Source of the DNA: Chryseobacterium sp. R2A-55
GTDB taxonomy: Bacteria; Bacteroidota; Bacteroidia; Flavobacteriales; Weeksellaceae
Assembly: GCF_021401085.1 (NCBI RefSeq)
Contig: NZ_JACBFP010000009.1
Coordinates: 91,141-155,140 of the forward strand
Length of the DNA: 64,000 nt
Reading direction: 5' to 3'
How positions within the stretch are numbered: position 1 is the first letter of the stretch; the number at the start of each line of letters is the position of its first letter. The translations under genes and the position numbers were made by a program. The notes below the pieces were generated by a model. That model was not told where the DNA came from. It was given only the letters and a program-made list of their open reading frames with translations, and searched no databases. Shown here piece after piece: positions 28,749-38,193 of this stretch.

Positions 28749-29534
28749 ATGTTTTTTGGCTTTGGGATAATTGCTGAAAACTTAATGCCAAACGCTAAAA
28801 GTTACTCGTCAATTCCCAAAAGCCATCCGGATCACTGCAGGGAGGGAATTGCCATTCGCCAAATTAATCTTATTTTTGCAAGAAAATACAAATTGGTCCG
28901 GATTGCACAGCAAAACGACTGGGTGGTTTTCATTTTGGTCGGCTCTATTTTTCTGTATATTTTCATGCTCCTTTCCTTGCAGCGTGAATCGTCTGTGAGA
29001 GATTTTTTGCTGCAGAAATTTCCCGATTCCTCCAACAATTTCCCAAGTTGGTTGATCATCAGTTTGGTTTTTGTGTTGCTCTTTTCAACATTGGTTTCGC
29101 AGTTTATTCCGATAGTTCCGCGCAAGATTTCGGAAGTTCAAATAATGGGTTATGAGCTGAATAAATTTGGATTCACCTTTTTGGCAGTATCAGGAATTTA
29201 TTTTATCAAAAATATATGCAGTTACCTTTATTATGCAGGGACCGGTAATAGTAAGAAATGGAAGGTTTTCTACTTCGCTGCATCGAAGATTTACTTTGTT
29301 TTTTCGCTTGTTTTGATGGTGGCATGTGTGGTCAAATATTTTTACAGCATCGAAAGTTTGGTGTCTTTCAATTTCCTTGTAGCCGGTTTTCTGGTGCTGT
29401 TCGGCTTTAAGCTGATATTCTATTTCTTTCATAGAGACAACATATTGCCTCAAAAGTGGTATTATAAAATTTTGTATATTTGCACCCTCCAAATCACACC
29501 TGTATTGGTGTTGTGGAAAATCTTATTCTTTTAA
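28749..29534 (+). CDS. DUF4271 membrane protein
   Basis: The frame is 261 residues long, but the first 48 look non-coding and a promoter-like box lies inside them, so the real start is probably TTG 28893 (VRIAQQNDWVVFILVG). The protein has about five or six membrane helices. DUF4271 proteins are typical neighbours of hemD in Bacteroidota; their role is unknown. The stop directly precedes hemD. Confidence 0.8.
   Translation: MFFGFGIIAENLMPNAKSYSSIPKSHPDHCREGIAIRQINLIFARKYKLVRIAQQNDWVVFILVGSIFLYIFMLLSLQRESSVRDFLLQKFPDSSNNFPSWLIISLVFVLLFSTLVSQFIPIVPRKISEVQIMGYELNKFGFTFLAVSGIYFIKNICSYLYYAGTGNSKKWKVFYFAASKIYFVFSLVLMVACVVKYFYSIESLVSFNFLVAGFLVLFGFKLIFYFFHRDNILPQKWYYKILYICTLQITPVLVLWKILFF
28871..28878 (+). 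promoter_or_regulatory. Candidate -7 box inside the longest DUF4271 frame
   Basis: TATTTTTG fits TAnnTTTG. If used, transcription starts near 28885 and the DUF4271 protein starts at TTG 28893, not at ATG 28749. Confidence 0.4.
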
Positions 29535-29543
29535 TTGAGTTTG

Positions 29544-30287
29544 ATGATGAAAATTAAATCTATTCTGGTTTCTCAACCTGCTCCAAGTGAAACGTCGCCC
29601 TATCTGGAAATGGCCAAAAAGAAAAAAATCAAGATTGATTTCAAGCCTTTTATTCATGTGGAAGGAGTGGACGCCAAAGAACTTCGTACCCAAAAAATTG
29701 ATCTTTCCCAATTTACGGGGGTGATTCTGACCAGCAAAAATGCGGTAGATCACTATTTCCGTTTAGCGGAGGAGATGCGTTTCGCAGTTCCCGATTCCAT
29801 GAGATACCTTTGCCAATCGGAAGCGATTGCCAATTATTTGCAGAAACACATCATCTACAGGAAGAGAAAAATCGCATTTGGCGAAAAGACTTTTGCCGAT
29901 TTGATGCCGCTTTTCAAGAAATTCCCCAATGAAAAATATATCATTCCCGCATCGGATACATTAAGTGCAGACATCGTGAAAGTGTTGGAAGCTTCTCCGA
30001 TAGAATGGACCAAAGCCACCATGTACAGAACTGTGAGCAGCGACTTGAGCGATACCCAAGTGTCGGATTATGATATGCTGGTTTTCTTTTCGCCTCAGGG
30101 AATCCGTTCGCTGGGTGAAAACTTCAGGGATTTTAAGCAAAATGATACCAAAATTGCGGTTTTCGGAGCAACAACCGAACAAGCTGCAAAAGATGCAGGT
30201 TTAAGGGTGGATGTGATGGCTCCAACCAAAGAAACTCCCTCCATGACGATGGCGATAGAGAAATATGTCAGAAGTATGAACAAATAG
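29544..30287 (+). CDS. hemD: Uroporphyrinogen-III synthase
   Basis: A 247-residue protein starting MMKIKSILVSQPAP at ATG 29544; the frame is open from TTG 29535. Features of the family are ILTSKNAVDHYFRLAEE in the first half, and YDMLVFFSPQGIRSLG and FGATTEQAAKDAG in the second. It closes the linear tetrapyrrole to uroporphyrinogen III in haem synthesis. It follows DUF4271 by 9 nt. Confidence 0.9.
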   Translation: MMKIKSILVSQPAPSETSPYLEMAKKKKIKIDFKPFIHVEGVDAKELRTQKIDLSQFTGVILTSKNAVDHYFRLAEEMRFAVPDSMRYLCQSEAIANYLQKHIIYRKRKIAFGEKTFADLMPLFKKFPNEKYIIPASDTLSADIVKVLEASPIEWTKATMYRTVSSDLSDTQVSDYDMLVFFSPQGIRSLGENFRDFKQNDTKIAVFGATTEQAAKDAGLRVDVMAPTKETPSMTMAIEKYVRSMNK

Positions 30288-30309
30288 TTTCTCTGCAAAA
30301 ATATACTGA

Positions 30310-30343
30310 AAACCGTTTTTTCATTTTGAAGAACGGTTTTTTA
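30310..30343 (+). terminator. Rho-independent terminator of hemD
   Basis: AAACCGTT and its complement AACGGTTT bracket an A/T-rich loop, followed by TTTTTA. Confidence 0.85.
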
Positions 30344-30353
30344 TTTTAATTAA

Positions 30354-32444
30354 ATGTTAACTTTACCCGATTTTATCTCAAAAGAAGAATCTGATTATCA
30401 CATGAAGCCTCCAAAAGCAAAAAAAATAGAAAAAATCCTTGAAATCCACGGTGACCGGCGCATCGACAACTATTTCTGGATGAATGAAAGGGAAAATCCG
30501 GCGGTGACCCAGTACCTGGAGGAAGAAAATGCATATTGCGATTTCATGATGAAGGACACCGAAAAATTTCAGCAGGAACTTTTTGAAGAAATGAAATCCA
30601 GATACAAAGAAGATGACCAATCTTTGCCATATTTTTTCAATAAATATTGGTATATCGTGCGGTTTGAAACAGGGAAGGAATATCCTGTTTTCAGCAGAAA
30701 GTTCGAAACCTTAGAAAATGAAGAGGAAATTTTACTGGATGTCAATATTTTGGCTGAAGGACAAAAGTTTTTCGAAGTGGGGAGTGTAGCGGTTTCTATG
30801 GACAACAAGCTGATGACTTTTTCCAGCGATAATATGGGAAGAAGGATTTACACCATTCAGTTTAAAAATCTGGAAACGGGAGAAATTCTTCAGGATCAGA
30901 TTGCCAACACTACTGGAAAAGCAGTGTGGGCAAATGACAACCGGCATATTTTCTACATCAGAAAAGACAAAAATCTTCGTGCGTTTCAGGTGTATATGCA
31001 TGAATTGGGGACGGATTCTTCGCAGGATGTCCTGGTTTTTCATGAAAAAGACGACACTTTCGACGTGAATGTTTTTAAATCAAAATCACTGGAATATATC
31101 TTTATTTCGAGTTCCAGCACGGTTTCTGACGAACAGCGGTTTATTCCTGCAGATCAGGTTTTGGCGGAGTGGAAAATCGTGCAGCCGCGCACAAAGGATC
31201 TGGAATATTCTGTGGAGCATTTTGGAGACGAGTTCTATATAATTACCAATGCGGACAAAGCGACCAATTTTAAGATCGTAAAAACGAAATTGTCAAATCC
31301 CGGAATCGAAAACTGGAAAGATGTGATTCCGCACCAGAAGGAGGTATTGCTCGAAGGTTTTGAGATATTTAAAAATTATTTGGTTCTGGAGGAAAGAAAA
31401 GAGGGTCTTCTTCAAATTAAAATAATTGACAGTCAAAACAATACTTCGCATTACCTTCTGTTTTCAGACCCCACTTACACGGCATATATCGGTCTGAATC
31501 TGGAATTCGATACCGAAAAATTGCGGTATGGATACACCTCTTTGACCCAACCCAGTTCCACCTTTGAATATGATATGAAGCAAAGAACCACTAAACTGCT
31601 GAAACAGCAGGAAGTTTTGGGCGGAAAATTCCTGGCTGAAAATTATATCTCCGAAAGAATTTGGGCAAAAGCCAGAGATGGAAAGAAAGTTCCGATTTCT
31701 TTGGTTTATCACAAGGACACCAAAAAATCTGCTGAAACCCCGCTGCTGCTTTATGGTTATGGAAGTTACGGACATACTGTGGATGCGAGTTTTTCCAATG
31801 TGCGGCTGTCGATTTTGGACCGAGGTTTTATTTATGCGATTGCACATATCCGCGGCGGAGAATATCTCGGAAGGGAATGGTATGAAGACGGGAAATTGCT
31901 CCATAAGAAAAATACTTTTTTTGATTTCATTGATGCTGCGAAGTTTTTGGTGGAAGAAAACTACACTTCGCCAAAGCATCTTTACGCAATGGGAGGTTCT
32001 GCCGGTGGATTGCTGATGGGAGCGGTGGTTAATTACGAACCGGAACTGTTCAACGGAATTGTGGCGCAAGTTCCTTTTGTGGACGTGGTAACGACGATGC
32101 TCGATGAAGAGATCCCTTTAACCACGGGAGAATTCGACGAGTGGGGAAATCCGAAAAAGAAAAACTATTACGATTACATGAAATCCTATTCGCCATATGA
32201 CAACGTGGAAGCGAAGAATTACCCGCATATCCTGATCACCACTGGATTGCATGATTCACAGGTTCAGTACTGGGAACCCGCCAAATGGACAGCAAAACTT
32301 CGGGAACTGAAAACAGATTCCCACCTGCTGCTTTTCAAAACCGACATGAGTTCCGGACACGGCGGCGCAAGTGGAAGATTTGAGAGTTTGAAAGAGGATG
32401 CTTTGGAATATGCGTTTTTGATGAAAGTGGAAAAATTAACTTAA
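30354..32444 (+). CDS. ptrB: Oligopeptidase B-like S9 family peptidase
   Basis: A 696-residue protein. Residues 1-420 form a beta-propeller gate, the rest an alpha/beta hydrolase. Ser549 lies in GGSAGG, Asp is near LHDSQVQYW, and His669 is in SSGHGGASGR. RGGEYLGREWYEDGKLLHK is the conserved stretch before the nucleophile. It cleaves short peptides after basic residues in the family. No signal peptide is seen, so it is probably cytoplasmic. It follows the hemD terminator closely. Confidence 0.92.
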   Translation: MLTLPDFISKEESDYHMKPPKAKKIEKILEIHGDRRIDNYFWMNERENPAVTQYLEEENAYCDFMMKDTEKFQQELFEEMKSRYKEDDQSLPYFFNKYWYIVRFETGKEYPVFSRKFETLENEEEILLDVNILAEGQKFFEVGSVAVSMDNKLMTFSSDNMGRRIYTIQFKNLETGEILQDQIANTTGKAVWANDNRHIFYIRKDKNLRAFQVYMHELGTDSSQDVLVFHEKDDTFDVNVFKSKSLEYIFISSSSTVSDEQRFIPADQVLAEWKIVQPRTKDLEYSVEHFGDEFYIITNADKATNFKIVKTKLSNPGIENWKDVIPHQKEVLLEGFEIFKNYLVLEERKEGLLQIKIIDSQNNTSHYLLFSDPTYTAYIGLNLEFDTEKLRYGYTSLTQPSSTFEYDMKQRTTKLLKQQEVLGGKFLAENYISERIWAKARDGKKVPISLVYHKDTKKSAETPLLLYGYGSYGHTVDASFSNVRLSILDRGFIYAIAHIRGGEYLGREWYEDGKLLHKKNTFFDFIDAAKFLVEENYTSPKHLYAMGGSAGGLLMGAVVNYEPELFNGIVAQVPFVDVVTTMLDEEIPLTTGEFDEWGNPKKKNYYDYMKSYSPYDNVEAKNYPHILITTGLHDSQVQYWEPAKWTAKLRELKTDSHLLLFKTDMSSGHGGASGRFESLKEDALEYAFLMKVEKLT

Positions 32445-32460
32445 ATAAATAGCCGCCAAT

Positions 32461-32497
32461 GCACGAATAACTTTCTTTAAGGTTGATGAATTCGTGC
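32461..32497. repeat. Inverted repeat behind ptrB
   Basis: GCACGAAT (32461-32468) and ATTCGTGC (32490-32497), with partial pairing extending outward on both sides. It may act as a terminator although no T-run follows, or be a dispersed intergenic element common in Bacteroidota. Confidence 0.5.
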
Positions 32498-32516
32498 TTT
32501 CGTGGTCTTAAATAAT

Positions 32517-32858
32517 ATGAAAGAAGCAGAATTATGGAGCAAGGTTGAAGAGTTTTTCTCTGAAAATTTCGATACCGACAAACATCCGCAAATGGACACT
32601 ATTTTATTCCTAATCGGTGTTCAGGAATTGGGAAGCGGAAAACAGAAATATACCAAAGACGACAAGCTAAATATCCTGCACATAGCGGTTTGCAGGTTGC
32701 TTGAGCCTTTCGGGTACTATAAATTTTCCCATTATGACGATGATGGATATCCGCATTTTGAAGTGTTGGAAGCATTGCCGGAACTGAAACCGAATGAACA
32801 GCAGATTCTGATGAAGAAGGCGGTGATCCAGTATTTTATGGATGAGGACCTATTCTAA
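32517..32858 (+). CDS. Conserved hypothetical protein
   Basis: A 113-residue acidic, soluble protein starting MKEAELWSKVEEFFSENF at ATG 32517; the frame opens 15 nt earlier at a GTG. It has a helical N-terminus, an HYDDDGYPHFE stretch and a helical end. I recognise no family function. It stands alone, convergent with the next gene with 2 nt between the stops. Confidence 0.65.
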   Translation: MKEAELWSKVEEFFSENFDTDKHPQMDTILFLIGVQELGSGKQKYTKDDKLNILHIAVCRLLEPFGYYKFSHYDDDGYPHFEVLEALPELKPNEQQILMKKAVIQYFMDEDLF

Positions 32859-32860
32859 TT

Positions 32861-33349
32861 CTATGGAGTAACTAGCTCTTCCAACTGGTTCAGCTGTGTT
32901 TCAAAACCCTCTCTGAATCCCATTTCCAGAATTTTGTTGAGGTCTTGCAAAGAATTGAAATAGATATTAAAGGTCAATTTCGTGCCCTGTTCGATTCCGG
33001 TGAATCCAATGAGCCAGTTCAAGGTGGGAAGTTCAGTATTTACTTTCCCGTTTTCGTCGGTGAAAAAATCGGAAACGGCGATGCTTCTGTGGTTTTTGAT
33101 TTCCTGATAGACCATACCCGCGAAATGTTTCTCATTTTCCGGACTCACCATGGCATAATTCCATGTTCCTCCTTCCCTGAAATCCATGTGTTCGGTCTTA
33201 CATTTCCAGGGTTTCGGCGCCCACCACCGGTCGATCAGTTCCGGTTGGGTGTAGTTATTCCAAATTTCTGAAACATCTGTGGGATAAATTTTCATGATGT
33301 ATAGTGAAAGTTGCTCTTCGTCTTTGGAAAAGGTGATCGGGGAATTCAT
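32861..33349 (-). CDS. SRPBCC/AHSA1-like protein
   Basis: About 162 residues (start 33349, with an in-frame ATG at 33367). The pattern YPTDVSEIWNNYTQPELIDRWW, then MVSPENEKHFAGMVYQEI and a C-terminal helix GFREGFETQLNQLEELV, is that of the AHSA1/START-like lipid-binding fold. Ligand and role are unknown. Confidence 0.8.
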   Translation of the reverse strand: MNSPITFSKDEEQLSLYIMKIYPTDVSEIWNNYTQPELIDRWWAPKPWKCKTEHMDFREGGTWNYAMVSPENEKHFAGMVYQEIKNHRSIAVSDFFTDENGKVNTELPTLNWLIGFTGIEQGTKLTFNIYFNSLQDLNKILEMGFREGFETQLNQLEELVTP

Positions 33350-33535
33350 ATTCTTAATTTTTAACAAATTTAGATTTTTATTTTTTAAATCACTGATTTA
33401 AAAACAAATACACACTGAATTCAAGAGAAATTGTTAAAAAAATATGATTTAAGACATTTTAAACAATATTTTAGCACAATTTTTGTTTTGTTATTCTTAA
33501 AATGAATAATTTTAACAAATCAAATTTAAAGTCAG

Positions 33536-35083
33536 TTGAATAATAAATTCATTCCTTTTATTTCTGTGTTGATGACGATTTCCATGATCGTTTTCGTCAC
33601 TTTGCAACTTTACTGGATCAAGGAGCTGTATTCCGCGCTGAATCAGGATTTTTCCAATAAGGTATATTCTGCAATGGAATCTTCAGCGATGAAGATTTCT
33701 CAATTGGAAGTAGATAAGTATCTGAACCAGGAGTACAAAAATTTCGGAAAGAATGTTATTGGCGGAAATAATACACAACCGACGCAGACCTATATCCAGC
33801 AAAATTCCGACTCTGCAAATCGTCAAACGATTACCTTCCAGAAAAGTATTGTGGAAAATCAGAATATTCCGATTTCGCAAAAAGGGGACAGTTTGAAACT
33901 CACCAAACTCTATACCGATGAAGGTATCCTGAAAATTAAGAAGGAAAGTACTTCCGAACCCTTGACTGCTCAGCTCAGCAAAGACATCAGCAATAATACT
34001 TATGCATTGCGGGAATTTGCGAAGCTGAGTGCATCTAATCTGCCGATTGAAAAGAGGGTGGACGAAAAAACGATTGACTCGGTGGTTTCCAAAGAATTGA
34101 AATTAAGCGGTTTGGATACCAGGTTTGGTTTTGCGGTCATTGATAAGCAGAACAAGATCACCAAAGTGGCCAACAAAATTTACAACGACGAAAAAGACAA
34201 AAACAATTACACCTACCCCCTTTTCACGGACAGCAAAGATGTGACACTTTATACGCTGGCTTTGGTTTTTCCGCGAAAAGATTATTCTTTGGCCAAAAAT
34301 AATCTGCCCATGCTGCTCGGAACGTTTATGTCCCTGCTCACCATTTTGGGGATTTATATTATATCCATCAACTACATGATGCGGCAGAAAAAAATCTCGG
34401 ATATTAAAACCGACTTTATCAACAACATGTCGCATGAGTTCAAAACTCCGCTGGCAACTATTTCTGTGGCGACCGACTCCTTGAATAACGATAAAATAGC
34501 GACGAATCCCGAGAAAGTGAAATACTATTCTCAGCTCATCAAACAGGAGAATCTGAGAATGAAAAAGCAGGTGGAGAATGTGCTGAATATGTCCAAACTC
34601 GAGAGAAATGAAGTTCAACTTTTCCTCAAAGAAACAGACGTTCGAGCATTGATTAAAAAAATCACGGAGTCTTTCGGGTTGATTGTGGCGCAGAGAAACG
34701 GTACCTTGACGCAGGAGTTCAATACCGAGAAATATGTTTTCAAGATTGATGAGTTCCATATTTCCAACGCATTGGTAAATCTGCTGGATAATGCAAACAA
34801 ATATTCGCCGGAAAACCCTGCAATCACTGTGAGAACCCGGAACGAAGGAAATTGGTACGTGATTGAAATTTCAGATCAGGGAATGGGAATGGATATGCAG
34901 AATACCGGTAAGATCTTTGAAAAATTCTTCCGCGAGGAAACGGGAAATATTCATAATGTAAAAGGACAGGGACTCGGTTTGTCTTATGTGAAGAAAATCA
35001 TTGAGCTGCACAAAGGACAAATTGTGGTGGAATCGGCGAAAGGAAAGGGAAGTACATTCACGGTAAAACTGCCGATGAGCTAA
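33536..35083 (+). CDS. Sensor histidine kinase, RprX-like
   Basis: A 515-residue membrane kinase starting at TTG 33536 (MNNKFIPFISVLM). Helix 1 lies at 7-27, a sensor region of about 225 residues follows, and helix 2 is at about 257-281. The phospho-acceptor is His300 in NNMSHEFKTPLATI. ATPase motifs are NALVNLLDNANKYSP, ISDQGMGM and GQGLGLSYVKKI. No HAMP domain is obvious. It faces the OmpR-type regulator downstream as its likely partner, as for RprX/RprY of Bacteroidota. Confidence 0.9.
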   Translation: MNNKFIPFISVLMTISMIVFVTLQLYWIKELYSALNQDFSNKVYSAMESSAMKISQLEVDKYLNQEYKNFGKNVIGGNNTQPTQTYIQQNSDSANRQTITFQKSIVENQNIPISQKGDSLKLTKLYTDEGILKIKKESTSEPLTAQLSKDISNNTYALREFAKLSASNLPIEKRVDEKTIDSVVSKELKLSGLDTRFGFAVIDKQNKITKVANKIYNDEKDKNNYTYPLFTDSKDVTLYTLALVFPRKDYSLAKNNLPMLLGTFMSLLTILGIYIISINYMMRQKKISDIKTDFINNMSHEFKTPLATISVATDSLNNDKIATNPEKVKYYSQLIKQENLRMKKQVENVLNMSKLERNEVQLFLKETDVRALIKKITESFGLIVAQRNGTLTQEFNTEKYVFKIDEFHISNALVNLLDNANKYSPENPAITVRTRNEGNWYVIEISDQGMGMDMQNTGKIFEKFFREETGNIHNVKGQGLGLSYVKKIIELHKGQIVVESAKGKGSTFTVKLPMS

Positions 35084-35138
35084 ACAGTAAATAATAGTAA
35101 AAAATGAATCATTGTTAACCCCTTAAAAATTATTGATC

Positions 35139-35255
35139 ATGAAAACAAATGAGCATTACAAAGAAAGTCCCATTCGGGAAAAGTCCTTTGAGTTTGCAGT
35201 GAGAATTGTGAATCTCTCGAATTTTGAGCCATCAAAAGAAAACATTAAAGCATAA
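35139..35255 (+). pseudogene. Fragment of a four-helix-bundle (S23/IVP-like) protein gene
   Basis: A 38-codon frame between the kinase and the regulator. Residues 11-28 (PIREKSFEFAVRIVNLSN) match the first helix of the widespread Bacteroidota four-helix-bundle family, whose full length is about 115-125 residues. The rest is absent downstream. It may be a remnant of a gene inserted between the two-component genes or a tiny expressed protein. Confidence 0.55.
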
Positions 35256-35306
35256 TATTAACGCCAAGCAAGAATAATTAATTCTTACTTATTAAATAAA
35301 GAAGCT

Positions 35307-35996
35307 ATGAGCAACAGAATCTTATTAGTAGAAGACGACCAAAGTTTTGGTGCGGTATTGAAAGATTACCTGACCATCAATAATTTTGAGGTGACACTCG
35401 CTACAGACGGCGAACAGGGATTGAAAGAATTTACAGAAAATGAGTTCGACATCTGTATTTTCGATGTGATGATGCCTAAAAAGGACGGATTCACACTAGC
35501 GGAAGAAGTGAAAAGAATCGACAAGAATACGCCGATCATCTTCCTCACCGCAAGAAATATGCGCGAGGATATTTTGAAAGGCTACCAACTGGGAGCAGAC
35601 GACTACATCACCAAACCGTTTGACACCGAGTTACTGCTTTACAAAATCAAGGCAATCCTGCAAAGAAGCGCCGTTGTGGAAGACGATGAACAGGAACAGT
35701 TCAAGATCAGCAATATTTTCTTCGACTCCATGCTGAGACAACTTCGGGTGAATGATAATGAATATAAACTTTCACCCAAAGAGAATGAGCTGTTGAAATT
35801 GCTTTGTCTGCACAGAAACGACTTTATGCCGAGAGATCTGGCTCTGAGGAAAATCTGGAAAAAGGAAAACTATTTCACAGCCAGAAGTATGGATGTGTAC
35901 ATTGCCAAACTCAGAAAACTTCTGAAAGAAGACGACGGAATAGAAATCATCAACGTGCACGGCGAAGGATTTAGACTTTTGGTTAAAAATTCGTAA
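35307..35996 (+). CDS. OmpR-family response regulator, RprY-like
   Basis: A 229-residue regulator. The receiver domain has the acidic pair at 10-11, phospho-acceptor Asp53 (IFDVMMPKKDGF) and Lys103 (ITKPFD). The C-terminal winged helix has MDVYIAKLRKLL. It is the likely target of the kinase at 33536-35083. Its regulon cannot be read from the window. A strong terminator follows. Confidence 0.93.
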   Translation: MSNRILLVEDDQSFGAVLKDYLTINNFEVTLATDGEQGLKEFTENEFDICIFDVMMPKKDGFTLAEEVKRIDKNTPIIFLTARNMREDILKGYQLGADDYITKPFDTELLLYKIKAILQRSAVVEDDEQEQFKISNIFFDSMLRQLRVNDNEYKLSPKENELLKLLCLHRNDFMPRDLALRKIWKKENYFTARSMDVYIAKLRKLLKEDDGIEIINVHGEGFRLLVKNS

Positions 35997-36014
35997 ACCG
36001 GGAGCAGTTTCATC

Positions 36015-36046
36015 AAAAAAGTTCGGAAAATTTCCGAACTTTTTTT
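36015..36046. terminator. Bidirectional terminator
   Basis: A nearly perfect hairpin: AAAAAAGTTCGGAAA / TTTCCGAACTTTTTT. It serves the plus-strand regulator and the convergent minus-strand SPOR gene. Confidence 0.92.
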
Positions 36047-36063
36047 GTCATCAGGGAAGAGGA

Positions 36064-36594
36064 TTATTTTGCTTCCACGCAGAAAACGCGGTACTGGATT
36101 GCCACGGCATTCTCGAAATATTTTTTGATGCTTGCCAAATCAGAGGCGGCACTTTGTTTGCTGAGGTAGCTTCCTGCCATCACTTTGTAATTGGGTCTCA
36201 GTGACGCATCTATTTCCACTTTCATATTGGGGAACCGTCTTCTGAAATACATTCCCACTTCTCTGGCCTCCTCATTGCTTTTCACCACTGCCAACTGGAT
36301 TTTGTAACCCATGATTCTTGGATTTTTCCTGCAAATCTCAGCTTGCGAAAGTTCTCTTTCCGGAACCACAATTTTAGGGATGTTGTGGCTCTCATCATCT
36401 GAAGAGGAGACGTTTTTAGTATTTGAAGTGAGGCATTTCTGCTCTTGGCTGACCAACATATCTTCTATTCTTTTATCCATTGAAATGGTCAATGGTGTCC
36501 CGGAAATGGTGTCTTTTTTTACAACTTGTTGGGCTTCAATCAGATTTAAAGAAAACAGCGATAGTATGGCAATAACTTTTGTGAAACTTCTCAT
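36064..36594 (-). CDS. Exported SPOR-domain protein
   Basis: A 176-residue protein from ATG 36594 with a signal peptide (MRSFTKVIAILSLFSLNLIEA). A linker rich in Ser/Asp follows, then a C-terminal SPOR-like domain (GYKIQLAVVKSNEEAREVG and YKVMAGSYLSKQSAASDLA). SPOR domains bind denuded glycan strands of peptidoglycan, often at division sites. An upstream in-frame ATG (36651) would mask the signal peptide and is not favoured. Confidence 0.82.
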   Translation of the reverse strand: MRSFTKVIAILSLFSLNLIEAQQVVKKDTISGTPLTISMDKRIEDMLVSQEQKCLTSNTKNVSSSDDESHNIPKIVVPERELSQAEICRKNPRIMGYKIQLAVVKSNEEAREVGMYFRRRFPNMKVEIDASLRPNYKVMAGSYLSKQSAASDLASIKKYFENAVAIQYRVFCVEAK

Positions 36595-36746
36595 CAAAAT
36601 TTTATTTTGGGGCAAATTTAGTGAAATAAAAATTATGCCAACTGTTGTCATTTAGGACGAATAGGAGGTGTTATTTAGAATAGTTACAAATTATGTGAAA
36701 ATTCGAAATGCTCCCGTATCTGCTGTTAATTATGTGTTAAAAGTCT

Positions 36747-36754
36747 TATTTTTG
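36747..36754 (+). promoter_or_regulatory. Candidate -7 box of the act operon
   Basis: TATTTTTG fits TAnnTTTG and lies 50 nt before actA. Confidence 0.5.
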
Positions 36755-36804
36755 CCAAATTGAAAAGTAAACTCAAGACATTTTAACAACCCAAGATTTT
36801 ATAA

Positions 36805-38172
36805 ATGATTAGTTGGAGAAAGCATTACAAAAAAGGTCTGGTCGCGATTGGATTATTGTTATCAACCAGTGCTTCTATTTACGCTCAAGGAGATGCGGCA
36901 AACGGGGAGAAGCTTTTTAAGGCAAACTGTACCGCATGTCACGCATTAGACAAACAGCTTGTGGGACCTGCTCTCGGCGGAATAGTTGAAAAAGTAAAGA
37001 CCGAGCAGAATCTGGATACAGACTGGCTGCACAAGTGGATTAAAGACAATAAGGCGCTTCGCGCATCGGGCGACAAATACGCGAACGAAATCTTCGAAAA
37101 GTTCAATAAAGTGGAGATGACCCCGTTTCCGAATCTTTCGGAGCAGGACATCACCGATATTCTGGAATACACCACCAATCCTCCAAAACCAGCAGAACCT
37201 GCAGCAGACGCTGCCGCCGCAACTGATGCGAACTCGTTCACAGCCATGGAACAGGCTAAGAGAGAATCCATGAATGGAAAAGTCATCATGATCTCGCTTC
37301 TGGCGATCTGCGGATTGCTCATTTGGTTGTTGGTAAGACTTCGCCAATTGGTAAAGCTACAGCAAACCGAAGAACTGGCAGGATTGAACGCCACCAGAGC
37401 GACTTCTTTTGCAGATCTTTACAAGAAATACAGCGCAATAGGAAAAGGAATCTTAGCTCTGCTTGCTATTTTTGCCGCCTATGGACTTTGGAACAGTTTG
37501 ATGTGGATCGGGGTGTACAAAGGCTACAAACCGGAACAGCCCATTTATTTTTCCCACAAAATTCACGCAGGCATCAATAAAATTGACTGTCAAATGTGTC
37601 ACTCCAGCGCGAAATACGGAAAGGTCTCTGAAATCCCTTCCATGAACGTTTGTATGAACTGTCACAGAAATATCTCCGAATATCAGGGGAAATATTTCGA
37701 GCCAGGAAAAGACAAAGCTTTCTACGATGGGGAAATCCAGAAAATCTATGCTGCAACAGGTTGGGATGCCGGCAAACAGCAATATACCGGAAAAACTCAA
37801 CCGGTGGAATGGGTGAGAATCCACAACATGCCGGACTTTGTTTACTTCAATCACTCACAGCACGTTGTTGCAGGAGAACAGGCGATCATCAACTCTTTCA
37901 ACAAGAAAAATCCGGATGCTAAAATCGATGTGGTTTGTAAAGCTTGCCACGGACAGGTGGATACCATGAACGTGGTGCAAATGGCAAACGATTTCACCAT
38001 GGGTTGGTGCATCGAATGTCACAGAACAACAGAAGTTGATATGAACAACGGTTATAATAAAGAATACTTCAAAAATCTACACGAAAAGCTGAAAAAACAA
38101 TATCCTCAGTCCGAAGGAAAAATTACAGTAGATGCGATTGGAGGTCTTGAATGTGGTAAATGTCATTATTAA
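36805..38172 (+). CDS. actA: Alternative complex III subunit ActA, multihaem cytochrome c
   Basis: A 455-residue protein with a signal sequence (cleavage near IYAQ) and six CxxCH motifs. One (C42-H46, CTACH) lies in an N-terminal monohaem domain. A membrane helix is near 155-172 and another near 212-232. The other five (CQMCH, CMNCH, CKACH, CIECH, CGKCH) lie in the C-terminal pentahaem part. The fusion of a monohaem cytochrome to pentahaem ActA is the form known in Bacteroidota. The complex oxidises menaquinol and passes electrons to cytochrome c or an oxidase. Confidence 0.92.
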   Translation: MISWRKHYKKGLVAIGLLLSTSASIYAQGDAANGEKLFKANCTACHALDKQLVGPALGGIVEKVKTEQNLDTDWLHKWIKDNKALRASGDKYANEIFEKFNKVEMTPFPNLSEQDITDILEYTTNPPKPAEPAADAAAATDANSFTAMEQAKRESMNGKVIMISLLAICGLLIWLLVRLRQLVKLQQTEELAGLNATRATSFADLYKKYSAIGKGILALLAIFAAYGLWNSLMWIGVYKGYKPEQPIYFSHKIHAGINKIDCQMCHSSAKYGKVSEIPSMNVCMNCHRNISEYQGKYFEPGKDKAFYDGEIQKIYAATGWDAGKQQYTGKTQPVEWVRIHNMPDFVYFNHSQHVVAGEQAIINSFNKKNPDAKIDVVCKACHGQVDTMNVVQMANDFTMGWCIECHRTTEVDMNNGYNKEYFKNLHEKLKKQYPQSEGKITVDAIGGLECGKCHY

Positions 38173-38193
38173 TAACGAAAATCAGAAGTATCA

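Noticed and set aside
31464..32069. 201-codon minus-strand frame inside ptrB
   Set aside because: It is antisense to a well-supported S9 peptidase with intact catalytic motifs; the translated product has no recognisable features.
34103..34759. 218-codon minus-strand frame inside the RprX-like kinase gene
   Set aside because: Antisense to a kinase gene with all motifs intact.
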